A DNA stretch of 64,000 bases from Glandiceps talaboti. Its lineage: Eukaryota > Hemichordata > Enteropneusta > Spengelidae. The translations under genes were made by a program, and so were the position numbers. The notes beneath the pieces were generated by a model. It made no database searches, was not told the origin of the DNA, and saw only the letters and a program-made list of their open reading frames with translations. Positions 51,841-63,471 of this stretch are shown here, piece by piece. The number at the start of each line of letters is the position of its first letter. The stretch's first letter is position 1. Location: contig NC_135550.1 in NCBI RefSeq assembly GCF_964340395.1, positions 24,642,676-24,706,675 on the forward strand. Reading direction: 5' to 3'.

Positions 51841-53680
51841 ACTAAAAACTATGATACTGCCAGAAGGCGTGCAGCACAGATGAGTTGCCTCAGTACATAA
51901 TTTCTCTCTTTTCCATTTTAAACTGTCCTGTACATATCAAGTTTCAGCAGCTTTCTCTTCCCCCAACTGTCATAAAATTCACGGCTTGCCGCAAGCATAA
52001 CTGTAGAGGGAGAGCAGGTCAGTAGAAATTCAGTGCAGAGTATGTACAGACAGATGACAGCTGTTGTAGAGCTGGGCGGAATACCATAAAGGAAACATGC
52101 ATTATGCAGAGTAGGCTGGCCATCCTATTCAAATATGGTGCCAACAAGTACAGTGAGGGGGTGGAAAGAGGCGGAGCCTGCATCACCTTTTATCTGATTC
52201 ATTGCTCTTCTTAAGCAAATAGAGCATTCCTAACAACATTTCACTCAATTTGGTCTACTTGAGACCCGATGTGTTGAAATTTCTCTTATGCTCCATCTTT
52301 TTCACCAGAAGAATCGTGGCGTCTCTGACAAAACAAATTTGACTTTGGGAGACAGATTCTCATCCTTCCTTGCCACCAGGTTGTGACCACATGTGCCTTG
52401 CTTTCATGATGCTAGTTTTGAAGTATGTTTTAACTGCCATTGAAGTTGAAGTATTACAAATTTCTCACATTATTAGACTTGCATACTCTCAACCATGATA
52501 ACCCTCTAATATGTACTATCTTCATACTTTTAACATACTGCTGCAAGCAACAAAAAAGAAAGAAAAAAAAAACATCCCTGCAAAAGGCAAAGATATGTGT
52601 AGTTTTTGCTTGAATTTTCTTTCAAAACAAAAATAGTGAGGGATAAGTTGAATTGTATATCTTCACTACTTGAAATGTTTACCATAGATATTTTGTACTT
52701 TTGTGATCTAATATGAATGCCAATTATGTTATTTTGATAGTAATGTACTCATGTTGTCATCATACCCAAACTTTGTCAAAGTATTATGGAATTGTTTTTA
52801 CTATACCATGTTTTTTTCTGGTAAAATACATTCCAATGTGATTAGAAATACCACAAAAACATCACTCCAATTTGTGTCGGCCATACCTAACACAATTTCA
52901 ACAACAACAAAATTAATATTATGATTTATTAAACTTTATTTTGGAGGAAAAAAAGAATGCAACAATGCTAAATAAAAAGGAAACAAGAAAAAGGGGGAAA
53001 AAAAGAAATAAAAAAAACCACACAAATACAAGATTTTAGTAGGTCTCAAAAAAGACAAAACTGACAATACTAGTCATGTAACACTCAACCTAAACATTGG
53101 AAATCCTAAGAGTAGATTATTTCTTATTTTTTATTCAGATATTGTTTGTTTTGTTTTGCAAACTTAGGGACAAAAGTATCTTTAAAAATGTGAATTGCAA
53201 GAGAACATTGGTATTGCACGCATCATAACCCCTGTATACACATTGTCATTGTTGTGGCAAATTGCTTTCATTTCAAATTTTTTCAGTAAAGTTGCATGTG
53301 CTGGAACTGAATTTTTTTTCCGTACAGTAAAAACTTATAATACAGTAGTCTAGTATTGGTTTACTGAGTATGCATGCACTGAACCAAACAAAATGCATCT
53401 TCTTGCACTGTTTCTACGTGACAAAGTTTGGGTTGACCTCAGTGCTGAACAAATGACCTTCCATGCTATAAAACAACTTTGTACAGCAGTGAATTGCATT
53501 TCAAAAGCTCGCTTTGTTCTGTAACCAAATGAAAATGAAATTATTCAAAGATTTGTGGAAAGAAGTGAGCACCTGAAACTTTTATTGGTAAAGAAGGTAA
53601 CAATACTATGATTCAAATTTATGCTTGCAAAGTTCCTTGTACCATTGTGTTGGGGTCAAACACTACACATAAAAGACATG
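51841..53680. other. No gene supported
   Basis: AT-rich DNA. A purine-rich patch lies at about 52970-53020. No frame, RNA gene or large repeat was seen. Confidence 0.5.
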
Positions 53681-54275
53681 AGAAACTAACCATAATAACA
53701 CTTCCTAAGTTGCTAAGGTTGAAACTTGCCATGGAAACACACCCTCTGTTGGCGTGGGTGAAACTTATCATAATAACATACCCTATGGAGTAATGGTTGA
53801 AACTTACCATAATAACACACCCTATGTAGTAATGGTTGAAACTTACCATAATAACATACCCTATGTAGTAATGGTTGAAACTTACCATAGTAACATATCC
53901 TCTGTTGTAATGGTTGAAACTTACCATAGTAACACACCCTCTGTTGTAATGGTTGAAACTTACCATAGTAACACACCCTATGTAGTAATGGTTGAAACTT
54001 ACCATAGTAACACACCCTCTGTAGTAATGGTTGAAACTTACCATAATAACATACCCTATGTAGTAATGGTTGAAACTTACCATAATAACATACCCTATGT
54101 AGTAATGGTTGAAACTTACCATAGTAACATACCCTATGTAGTAATGGTTGAAACTTACCATAGTAACATACCCTATGTAGTAATGGTTGAAACTTACCAT
54201 AGTAACATACCCTATGTAGTAATGGTTGAAACTTACCATAATAACACACCCTCTGTTGTAACTTACACCTATAAA
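53681..54275. repeat. 39-bp minisatellite, about 15 units
   Basis: The anchor ttgaaacttaccat recurs every 39 bp exactly from 53719 to 54226 (14 units). A more diverged unit precedes it from 53681 and a shortened one closes it near 54256. Unit-to-unit changes are few: ataataaca/atagtaaca, acacacc/acatacc and ctatgtag/ctctgttg. Since 39 is divisible by 3, frames stay open through the whole array: two on the reverse strand (206 and 210 codons) and one on the + strand (189 codons). These are by-products of the unit length, not genes: all three exist at once and show no codon-position bias in substitutions. Confidence 0.97.
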
Positions 54276-54385
54276 ATTTTCCTCCTCCTACTGACATTTT
54301 CATTCTGTATGATAGTTTCATGATTTTCAGTGTTTTGTCATCCAAAAGTGGGCTCTTTTACAAAATGTCAGAGTGAGTTAGGTTT

Positions 54386-54690
54386 GGCAACCAGACATTT
54401 CTATACATTTGTACTCATTGAGGAAACTGTAATAAAAAGCTTATTGTGTTGGCAACTGGATATCTTTGTATACCGCTGAAAAACATTTGGATAAAATGGC
54501 CCTGACACAGGTGATTGAAACTAGATATATTTGTACAGTTTTTGCCAGCTGAAAAAAAGTGTTGCAACGAATGGCTATAATGTTTGGAATCAGGTATTTT
54601 ACATTTCTGTACATTTGTACAAGCTGACAAAAGTGTTGCAATGAATGGCTACATGTGTTTGGAAACAGACATATTAGTGGTGGCTTGTAG
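54386..54690. repeat. Degenerate tandem repeat, 65-75-bp units, about 4.3 copies
   Basis: Unit starts ggcaaccagaca, ggcaactggata, gaaactagatat, ggaatcaggtat and ggaaacagacat lie at 54386, 54451, 54517, 54586 and 54661. Each is followed by a ttgtaca-like piece and agctga. The last two full units are clearly alike (agtgttgcaacgaatggcta / agtgttgcaatgaatggcta). Confidence 0.75.
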
Positions 54691-56080
54691 ACGACTTGCT
54701 GAAATCTGATTTCGTCTGTAAATCACAGCTGTTGCAACACTTGATGTCAATTGCATGTGTTTGTACATCTACTGTGGTTAGTGATAAGTAGCATTTTTGC
54801 ACAACTTTCAGAAAAGTTTTCAGGGTTAGATTTCATCAACAAACAAGTCTTCCCAGCTGTCACATGTCCTTTTCATAATTGAATATTATACATGTATAAT
54901 TGAATATTAGGTGTGTCTGTTTGTATGTATAGGCGCGTGTGCATATGTGTGCGCATGGATGCACATATGTGTATATGTGAGGATGTGTATGTGCATGTAT
55001 AGTTGTATGATTTCAGATTTTCGTTTAGAACAGTGTGATCATATTTTTCAAAATTTGTCTTTCAGAGGTGACTATGATTTATACATTTTTTGAGCATTTT
55101 ACATGCAAAAAAATTCCCATTCCAAAAATGAATTCATAAATGTATTATTATCACGTAAATTCTTCATCAAATGTGCTTTTAATATGAAAAATCTGTAGGA
55201 ATACTATTTAAAAAGTATAAAAAGTTGATTTTATAAGTTGCAAAAAAAAAGTTTTTGAACCTATATTTCATGGATGTAAAAACACTTGCCTTTTGGCTAC
55301 AGTCCCTAGGTAATAAACTAAACAGTGTTCATATTCGTCATAAAAAATTCATGTTTTGTCATTTGAAAGGACAAGATATAAACAAAGCAAGGTAGAGTGC
55401 ATATATAAGGACACACCTCCTTCTGTTTTGTTTTGCCACAAACACCACCACTGTGTTGTTGAGCACGGCCCCAGATCCATGTACTACTTTATCCATGATA
55501 GCATGCTACATTAATAGTGTACAACACCTGAGCTGTGAAAAATGAATTTGATCTCTGATTTTTCCTTTCTGCATGAGTAATGCCAGCCGTAGGGTAGTGA
55601 TCAGAAAAGCTATGATTCGATTCAGCTTATTGTGGCGGGCCCTAAGTGAAAATATGCTGTCGGATGGAACACGGTGCAGGTATCATCTTCAGTTGTATGC
55701 ATATACATAAATGAGTCATAGTATGGTATTAGTATTATGTGTAGCTTGGAGGGAGTCATTTGGAGAGTGATTCCCCGGTGGTTTTACCTACTCCACTCTT
55801 CTCTGCTTGTCTGGGATTTGAATTGTCAGGCCTGATTGAAAATGATGCACCCGATATCACCAATTGGACATATCATATGCAAATGGTACAAATCTTGTGG
55901 CATAATATGATGGGAGGAGGGCTGTCAATGTAAATTTCCCCTGTGAATCTAAATGTCTTTTTGGAGTGCAAGAGATATAGAGTGGCAGTTCATAGTTAAT
56001 CATATTGATTTACTTCTAAGTAAAGCTAACAGATACAAAAGTTTAAAACTGTATCTCAACAACATTTAGACAGATCTGTA
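54691..56080. other. No gene supported
   Basis: A TG-rich impure patch at about 54910-55005 produces a short VCV-type frame. The rest is AT-rich, with a somewhat GC-richer part at 55430-55860 that has no sustained frame. Confidence 0.5.
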
Positions 56081-56082
56081 TC

Positions 56083-58080
56083 ATGGCCTGGCAAGTGATA
56101 GCCTCCCCCCCCCCTCATATCTGTAGAGTGGCATGGCAAGTGATAGCCCCCCCCCCCTCATATCTGTAGAGTGGCCTGGCAAGTGATAGCCCCCCCCCCC
56201 CCCTATATCTGTAGAGTGGCCTGGCAAGTGATAACCCCATCATATCTGTAGAGTGGCCTATTAAGTGATAACCCCCATCATATCTGTAGTGTGGCCTGGC
56301 AAGTAATAGCCCCCATCATATATGTAGAGTGGCCAGGCAAGTGATAACCCCATCATATATGTAGAGTGGCCTGGCAAGTGATAACCCCATCATATATGTA
56401 GAGTGGCCTGGCAAGTGATAGCCCCCATCATATCTGTAGAGTGGCCTGGCAAGTGATAGCCCCATCATATATGTAGAGTGGCCAGGCAAGTGATAACCCC
56501 ATCATATATGTAGAGTGGCCTGGCAAGTGATAACCCCATCATATATGTAGAGTGGCCTGGCAAGTGATAGCCCCCCCCCCCCCCCCATCATATCTGTAGA
56601 GTGGCATGGCAAGTGATAGCCCCAATCATGTATGTAGAATGGCCTGGCAAGTGATCACCCCCATCATATATGTAGAGTGGCCTGGCAAGTGATAGCCACC
56701 CCACCCCCCACCCCCATCATATCTGTAGAGTGACATGGCAAGTGATAGCCCCCAATCATATATGTAGAGTGGCCTTGCAAGTGATAACCCCATCATATAT
56801 GTAGAGTGGCCTGGCAAGTGATAGCCCCCCCCCCCCCCCATATCTTTATAGTGGCATGGCAAGTGATAGCCCCCATATTTGTATAGTGACCTGGCAAGTG
56901 ATAGCCAATATCTGTATAGCGGCCTGGCAAATGATAGCCCCTATATCTGTAGAGTGGCCTGGCAAGTGATAACTCCCATCATATCTGTAGAGTGGCCTGG
57001 CAAATGATAGCCCCTATATCTGTAGAGTGGCCTGGCAAGTGATAACTCCCATCATATCTGTAGAGTGGCCTGGCAAGTGATAACCCCATCATATCTGTAG
57101 AGTGGCCTGGCAAGTGATAGCCCCCATCATATCTGTAGAGTGGCCTGGCAAGTGATAACCCCATCATATATGTAGAGTGGCCTGGCAAGTGATAGCCCCC
57201 CCCCCCCCCCCCCCATATCTTTATAGTGGCATGGCAAGTGATAGCCCCCATATTTGTATAGTGACCTGGCAAGTGATAGCCAATATCTGTATAGCGGCCT
57301 GGCAAATGATAGCCCCTATATCTGTAGAGTGGCCTGGCAAGTGATAACTCCCATCATATCTGTAGAGTGGCCTGGCAAGTGATAACTCCCATCATATCTG
57401 TAGAATGGCCTGGCAAGTGATAACCTCCATCATATATCATCATGTATAGCGGCCTGGCAAATGATAGCCCCTATATCTGTAGAGTGGCCTGGCAAGTGAT
57501 AACTCCCATCATATCTGTAGAATGGCCTGGCAAGTGATAACCCCCATCATATCTGTAGAATGGCCTGGCAAGTGATAACCCCCATCATATATCATCATGT
57601 AGAGTGGCCTGGCAAGTGATAGCCCCATCATATCTGTAGAGTGGCCTGGCAAGTGATAGCCCCATCATATCTGTAGAATGGCCTGGCAAGTGATAACCCC
57701 CATCATATCTGTAGAATGGCCTGACAAGTGATAACCCCATCATATCTGTAGAGTGGCCTGGCAAGTGATAACCCCCATCATATCTGTAGAATGGCCTGGC
57801 AAGTGATAACCCCCATCATATCTGTAGAATGGCCTGGCAAGTGATAACCCCCATCATATCTGTAGAATGGCCTGGCAAGTGATAACCCCCATCATATATC
57901 ATCATGTAGAGTGGCCTGGCAAGTGATAGCCCCATCATATCTGTAGAGTGGCCTGACAAGTGGTAACTCCCATCATATCTGTAGAGTGGCCTGGCAAGTG
58001 ATAGCCCCATCATATCTGTAGAGTGGCCAGGCAAGTGATAGCCCATAGACAGTGGTCTATGACAGCCCCTATCATATCTG
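56083..58080. repeat. 2-kb minisatellite, 37-bp unit, about 51 copies, with long C runs
   Basis: The unit is close to gtagagtggcctggcaagtg followed by ataaccccatcatatct (37 bp). I counted about 51 occurrences of the ggcaagtgat core or its variants. The CCCC of the unit has expanded to pure C runs of about 10, 11, 14, 16, 15 and 19 at 56105, 56147, 56190, 56571, 56825 and 57196. A block at about 56764-57002 recurs at about 57135-57377, almost identical except for C-run length (15 against 19) and one base. A tatatcatcatgta variant occurs near 57433, 57588 and 57894. The last unit runs into a small palindrome (catagac-agtg-gtctatg, 58044-58061). Frames over it (LARPLY, YHLPGHST) are repeat artefacts. 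Confidence 0.97.
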
Positions 58081-59850
58081 TGCTGCTTCACTCCAGCCTG
58101 CCATCTGGGTAGCTGTACTGAAAATAGTGTTTGCATTGTCATAACTGCAATTACTGATATAAATGGTTCAATTAGAGCTTTTCCCCCTGTGACATTTGTC
58201 TCGTTCTTTCCCCCAGCTTTCACAAAAAATAATATGAAAAGAAAAAAAGAATGTCACCAGTTTTGACATTCTTTTTGTGTGTGTTACAAAACACATGTTT
58301 GTTAGTTTGCCTGACTTTGTTCTAAAACATATTGCATCAGTAGTGCACATCACAATAGACAAAGCCTTTGGTTTTAGTTTTTCTTGCCATCTATTCACAG
58401 CCTTTCAAATTATTTTTCCGGCCACCTTTCCAGTAATGTACTCGAAGAGTGAAAAGCTTATTGTAGCTATTAATATTCATAGAAAACAACTTGTTGAAAG
58501 CTTTGGAGTCGACATCTCTAACCCTGCAGCTTCCCCTGTCTACATTTGTGACATGTGCATGTTAACAATATGGTCACATGTCGTGCTCATCATTTTCTGT
58601 TCCTGTGCAACATTTAGTCGAGTACCACATTGTGTATCCAGTGTATTGATCAAAGTATTACATTGTTGTCAAAGTGTATTCACCAAGTATATCTTTGTTT
58701 TGAAAAGAGTGTTCACTATCCTACATACAGTTAAACATTGAAAATTTACACACTAAGAGTATAGTCCTGCTAAAAGTGTGTTTACAATCCCCAATCATTG
58801 ATGACATTCATTGGAGGTGAGAATTGTAGTAATGTTGAAAATAGTAGATACAGACGTTTCAAGCAACAACTCTGCATCAATGTAAGGCTAGCTAGAACAA
58901 ATACTGTGATCCAAATTCAAATATTCAAGGCAATGAAATATAAATGGAAAATACTACCTATGATCACCAAAGCATGCACAAAGGATCACAACTAGATGAA
59001 TTGCAGGAATTATGATCATTTTCCTCTAATCAGGTAATTACTAATGGTTCTAATCTACAGGTAAAATGTTCAGTATTTTCGCACAAAAAATTGTTGTCAC
59101 TTGTAATGTGCAATAATCACATATTTATTTGTTTAATGTATAAAACCTTGAACATTTTACTGTCAAATCTGTTTTCACAACTGAGAAAGGAAAAATGAAA
59201 TTCACAGCCTGGGACATTGATAGAAACCGTGATGATAGCGGCAGTGCGTCATATGCAAAAAAAAAGTGTTGTCACCTACTAATTTGCCAACTTCAGTTGA
59301 ATGTGTCTGAGGTGTGAAGTGTCTATCTATAGGTTCTTGATGCAAAATATTGTCCGGTGAACGTTTCATGAATGATAGTCAAGTCTTGAGAAGGCCCAAG
59401 TAAAGTGTTTTTGAAGATGCCAAATGTCAAAGCAATTTGCTGCTATTGTATGGAAGGGTTCTTGTATCAAATGAGGGAAAATGTGTGAGATCTAATCAAC
59501 CCACTCAGACCATTGGTGCTGGCGTACACTGTGACTTTTGTTATCTCACAAATTCATCAGTCTTACTTTTACTCTCACAAAAAAATAAATGTCAAAATAT
59601 GAGATGAGAAAACTCTCAGAGAAAATGATTGTATTATTGACTTGCAAACTCAACAGATTTATTTTACCCTTGCAAAATAAACTAAAAAATCATACAATAT
59701 ATTAAATTAAAAGATGAGGAAACTCATGACAAAATAATTGTATTTGGGTAGAAAATATTATAGTCAAAACATTACACATTTGTGTGGTATCACAAAGGTG
59801 TTTTAGCACAACTGAACTGTAAAGTGCAGTAGTGCTATAGGCATGGCAAA
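58081..59850. other. No gene supported
   Basis: A 154-codon + strand frame at 58277-58741 is Cys/Ile/Val-rich with no domain I recognise, and no splice or promoter signal points to it. The remainder is AT-rich. Confidence 0.45.
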
Positions 59851-59870
59851 GTCTGTGTCTGTCTGTGTCT

Positions 59871-59907
<37 letters not shown>

Positions 59908-59960
59908 CGTGTGTGCGTGCGTGCGTGCGTGCGTGTGTGTGTGTGTGTGTGTGTGTGTCT

Positions 59961-59998
<38 letters not shown>

Positions 59999-60039
59999 TG
60001 TGCGTGCGTGCGTGTGTGTGTGTGTGTTTTTTTTTTTTT
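59851..60039. repeat. GT / GTCT / GTGC microsatellite ending in a T run
   Basis: GTCT-type repeats, then GT, then GTGC interruptions, then GT, another GTGC patch and a 13-base T run (60027-60039). It ends 14 bp before family A repeats begin, so the simple repeat may have grown from an end of that element. Confidence 0.97.
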
Positions 60040-60052
60040 GGTCAAACATCTT

Positions 60053-60420
60053 TAATTCCAAAATTATTGAGCAGATTGGGTTGAAATATGATGGGAACAT
60101 TCTTAGTGGAGTTTAGATTAAGAATTGTTCATGACATGATGATCCCATCAGTGATATGCAAATTAGGTCTAAAAATGTGTCTTTTTTGTCAAAAATATAT
60201 AGTTCCAAAACTACTGAGCAGATTGGGCTGAAATTTAATGGGGATGCATCTGGGGATGTGTAGATGAAGTTGTATTCATAATGTGATGATCCCATCAGGG
60301 ATATGCAAATTAGGTCTAAAAATCTCAATTTTGGTCAAAAACTGATATCTTGAAACTTCATGGTGAATGGGTTGAAACTTGGTGAGGATGTTTCTGGAGG
60401 TATTATTCTGCAGTTATTGT
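60053..60420. repeat. Dispersed repeat family A, 147-bp tandem units, about 2.5 copies
   Basis: Unit 1 (attccaaaattattgagcag, from 60054) and unit 2 (gttccaaaactactgagcag, from 60202) are 147 bp apart. They share gattggg-tgaaat, gatgatcccatcag and gatatgcaaattaggtctaa. A third, partial and diverged unit begins near 60347 (cttgaaacttcatggtgaat). The same unit occurs diverged at 19541-19800. Each full unit carries the octamer ATGCAAAT (60157-60164 and 60303-60310). Confidence 0.88.
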
Positions 60421-60443
60421 TGAAAACATTTTGACACAATTGG

Positions 60444-60705
60444 GCCTAGCAACCATGACCACACTCTTAGCAACAGTGAAATGACGATGTGTATTACAAA
60501 GGGATGGGTAGGTAAGTGACTAAAGATTCAAAAAAAATTATGCAAATATGCCTAGCAACAGGACCATACCTATAGCAACAGCTAAATGATGGTTTATATT
60601 GCAAAGATGAAAAGTGGGAAGGGTAGGCAAGTTAATAAAGATTCCAAAAATGTATGCAAATATCCCTGGCAACAAGACCATGTCCATAGCATTAGCCATA
60701 TATAG
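60444..60705. repeat. Second tandem repeat, 106-114-bp units, about 2.3 copies
   Basis: gcctagcaaccatgaccaca, gcctagcaacaggaccatac and ccctggcaacaagaccatgt start at 60444, 60550 and 60664. Shared later parts are tagcaacag-gaaatga / tagcaacag-taaatga, gggtaggta-agt / gggtaggca-agt and aagattc-caaa. Each unit boundary contains atgcaaatat (60540, 60654). It lies directly after family A and may be part of the same larger element. Confidence 0.85.
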
Positions 60706-60710
60706 TTGTG

Positions 60711-61584
60711 CTATAACGCCATTGGCACTATTTTTGAGATATGACATGAAGTAAAATGTTTTCAGCATTGACTAACACCTAATTTTAGCACTATGCAGTG
60801 CTAGCTAGGTATAATTTTAGTGACTATAAACCGTGGAGAGCCTTTAAAAAAACCTACAATACTTGAATCTACCTTATGTTCATAACAAGCAACTCCAAAA
60901 AAATGACCTGCTGAGTTGCTGTGAAGAGCTGTAACACATCAACAGAGAGCTCTTTCAGTGAAGTTCCTAAAAGGAGCTCTTTATCTTGTGTGTGTGTGTA
61001 TGTATGGAAGTATACATGCGTGTATGTGTTAAATAACCATACCATACCATGCTCTCCGATTTGTTTGGAGTATCCTTTTGGGTTTAAACATGATTCTCCT
61101 TCATCAAAATAAGCACTGTTACCTTTCTTGTTTGTATTTTGCACACAGTTACAAAAAAAATGAGCCATGTCAATGGCATGTGTTCATGATATACATATAT
61201 ATGATGGTACTTCTGAACTTGAGAGATACTTTATATTTTGAAATTTGTGAAGTATGGTTCTCTTGTCACCAACCAGAATGTTTTTAACATGAATACAAAA
61301 TTACAACCCCGATGCTTTGTATAGCATTTCTCATGTGGCGTTTACGCGGTATGGAGTTGATTTTTGGCGACATGAAATTTACATCATAACTAACAGTGTA
61401 TGTAGAAACAGTGCTAATTCTGCAATATGTTATAATCTGTTATTTGTTTAATACAAAGTTGAAAAATCCATTTTTTTTACAGAAAAATATTTAAATTGTG
61501 TTTCTTATCACAAGTATTAGGAATTATAAATATTTTGTTGTGAATGACAAAGCAACATTCATCTTTGTTTTTATTTACCACCAG
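60711..61584. other. No exon seen
   Basis: AT-rich DNA with a small impure GT/GTAT patch near 60990-61030. It would be intron if the exon at 61585 is real. Confidence 0.5.
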
Positions 61585-61645
61585 GTCAAAGTCAACAGTA
61601 TAACAGGTATCAGGATAACAGAGGTTCAAACACTTCGTACGGAAG
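61585..61645 (+). CDS. Candidate 61-bp internal exon of an unidentified gene
   Basis: A pyrimidine-rich acceptor (ctttgtttttatttaccaccag) ends at 61584, and a consensus donor (ggaag|gtgagt) begins at 61646. This is the best acceptor-donor pair I found. The 61 bases are open in two frames: one reads KVNSITGIRITEVQTLRTE, the other QSQQYNRYQDNRGSNTSYG. The first looks more like a folded protein and the second like a low-complexity region. The stretch is richer in G+C than its flanks. With length 61, the phase changes by one base across the exon. I recognise no family from 20 residues and see no partner exon in the window. A chance pair is possible. Confidence 0.35.
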
Positions 61646-61767
61646 GTGAGTATCTTGGAATGATTTTCTATATTCTCACACAGTTTTAACAGCAACTGGT
61701 AATTTTGTTTGGATCAAAGGACTGTGTTTCTGTTGATGGCATTCATCACAGTTCTCTGTCTAAGTGA

Positions 61768-62076
61768 CATACATACATATACGTGTACACGTTACACATA
61801 TATATGTACACACACACATACATACATTCATACATACATACACACATACACACACATACATACACACACATACATACACACACATACATCCATATGATAT
61901 ATACATACATACATACATGCATGCATGCATGTATGCACGCATACATACATACACATACATACATACATACATACATACATACATACATACATACATACAT
62001 ACATACATACATACATACATACATACCTACATTCATACATACATACATACATACATACATACATACATACATACAT

Positions 62077-62107
<31 letters not shown>

Positions 62108-62200
62108 TACATACATACATACATACATACATACATACATACATACATACATACATACCTACATTCATACATACATACATACATACATACATACATACAT

Positions 62201-62253
<53 letters not shown>

Positions 62254-62313
62254 TACATACATACATACATACATACATACATACATACATACATACATAC
62301 ACATACATACATT
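61768..62313. repeat. Compound CATA / CA microsatellite, about 545 bp, with internal duplication
   Basis: Mostly CATA with CA runs at about 62092-62106 and 62217-62248. The irregular word cctacattcatacatac appears twice, at 62026 and 62158 (offset 132), each followed by CATA and then a CA run, so a block of about 130 bp was duplicated. A CATG/TGCA patch lies near 61916-61940. All YIHTYIHT and MYVCMYVC frames over it are artefacts. Confidence 0.98.
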
Positions 62314-63471
62314 TAAAAACAATTACTAGCACAAACTAGAATGTTTCAACTGTAAAATTGAATTTGTTCTATAGTCCCACATCCTACCCAACAGACTTTT
62401 ATGTTGATCAAACATACTTCATTAAATGTAGGAAGTTAGGGGGTCAAAGTGGTATACTCAAGTTCCTTATTTAGCAGAACTCTCAGGTACATTAGACATA
62501 GTAAAAAGTATGTTTGTGTTGTATGTGAGTGTGTAGAAAGGGGATATATTATCATCAAATTGGATTTGTAAAATTTGAGAGTGCAACCAGTAAGCAAAAA
62601 TAGTTTCTGTGAAATAACAAAATACGAATTGTTGTAAAATAGCTGTCTTTCTGAAAACTGGGTGTATTATCATATCCATGGGACTTTCTTAATGTCTGTT
62701 TCATTTAGACTTTGGGAAATTAATAACATTGTACAGTAACTCGGAGTCTGCGATTGTATACGAAGAGAAAACTAGTTATTGAATGTGCCTGTCCATTTTT
62801 GGAAAAAAAAAAAAAAATTGAAATAAGAAACTTAATTTGTCCCATCTGTTGACAAATAATCAATAATTTAATTTGCAATGATAAATGATCAAGTTTTTCC
62901 ATAGTACAACTTCAGTGTAAATAGTTGTGCATACATGCCATCCACAGTCTTCATATTTCCTTTGTATTGAACTAAGCCGTATCATCTGTGGCTTCATTCC
63001 ACAATCCATAGATACTACCACTACCATACCGCTCCCAAAAATAAAATAAAAAACACTTCGATTTTCAAAACATTGGAGATTTGACAAAAATCTTTTTATT
63101 TATCGAGGATAGTCCTATAAATTTCAGATGCTTTAAAAAGAAGTACTTTCACCATGAGAAATTCTGCTTTTAATACCTTTACAAACGTGTTAGATCTTGA
63201 TAGAAAAGGGTAAACCTACTCCATGAAAAAAAGTAACAAAATGATTTGATAAAAAATGATGAAGCATGTTTTAGAAAAAAGCAAATGAGTAAGTTTCAGT
63301 TATTATATTTATTAAAATTCCAAAATTATGTAATGTACTTGCAATATGAACTAATATGAAATTAGAAACCAAGAAATATTGAAATGTAGCTGCAAAAATG
63401 TAAGTTATCAAAATATCAACATTTTACCTGTTGTATACACATAAATTTGTGATTATAAAACTGTCTGTACA
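62314..63471. other. No gene supported
   Basis: AT-rich, with an A run of about 14 near 62803-62817. No exon continuing the 61585 candidate could be identified. Confidence 0.5.

Noticed and set aside
53619-54345. Three frames of 189-210 codons encoding 13-residue repeats
   Set aside because: The 39-bp unit length is a multiple of three, so open frames are automatic. Three frames overlap fully, and nothing favours any one of them.
56626-58223. Reverse-strand frames with YHLPGHST and LARPLY repeats
   Set aside because: They read through the 37-bp minisatellite, change frame with each C-run length and have no coding signature.
58277-58741. 154-codon + strand open frame just after the 37-bp array
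   Set aside because: No ATG context, domain or splice support. Composition fits a chance frame in T-rich DNA.
61746-62339. Open frames of up to 191 codons on both strands (YIHT and MYVC repeats)
   Set aside because: CATA and CA repeats lack stops in most frames. The frames exist simultaneously on both strands and encode only the microsatellite.
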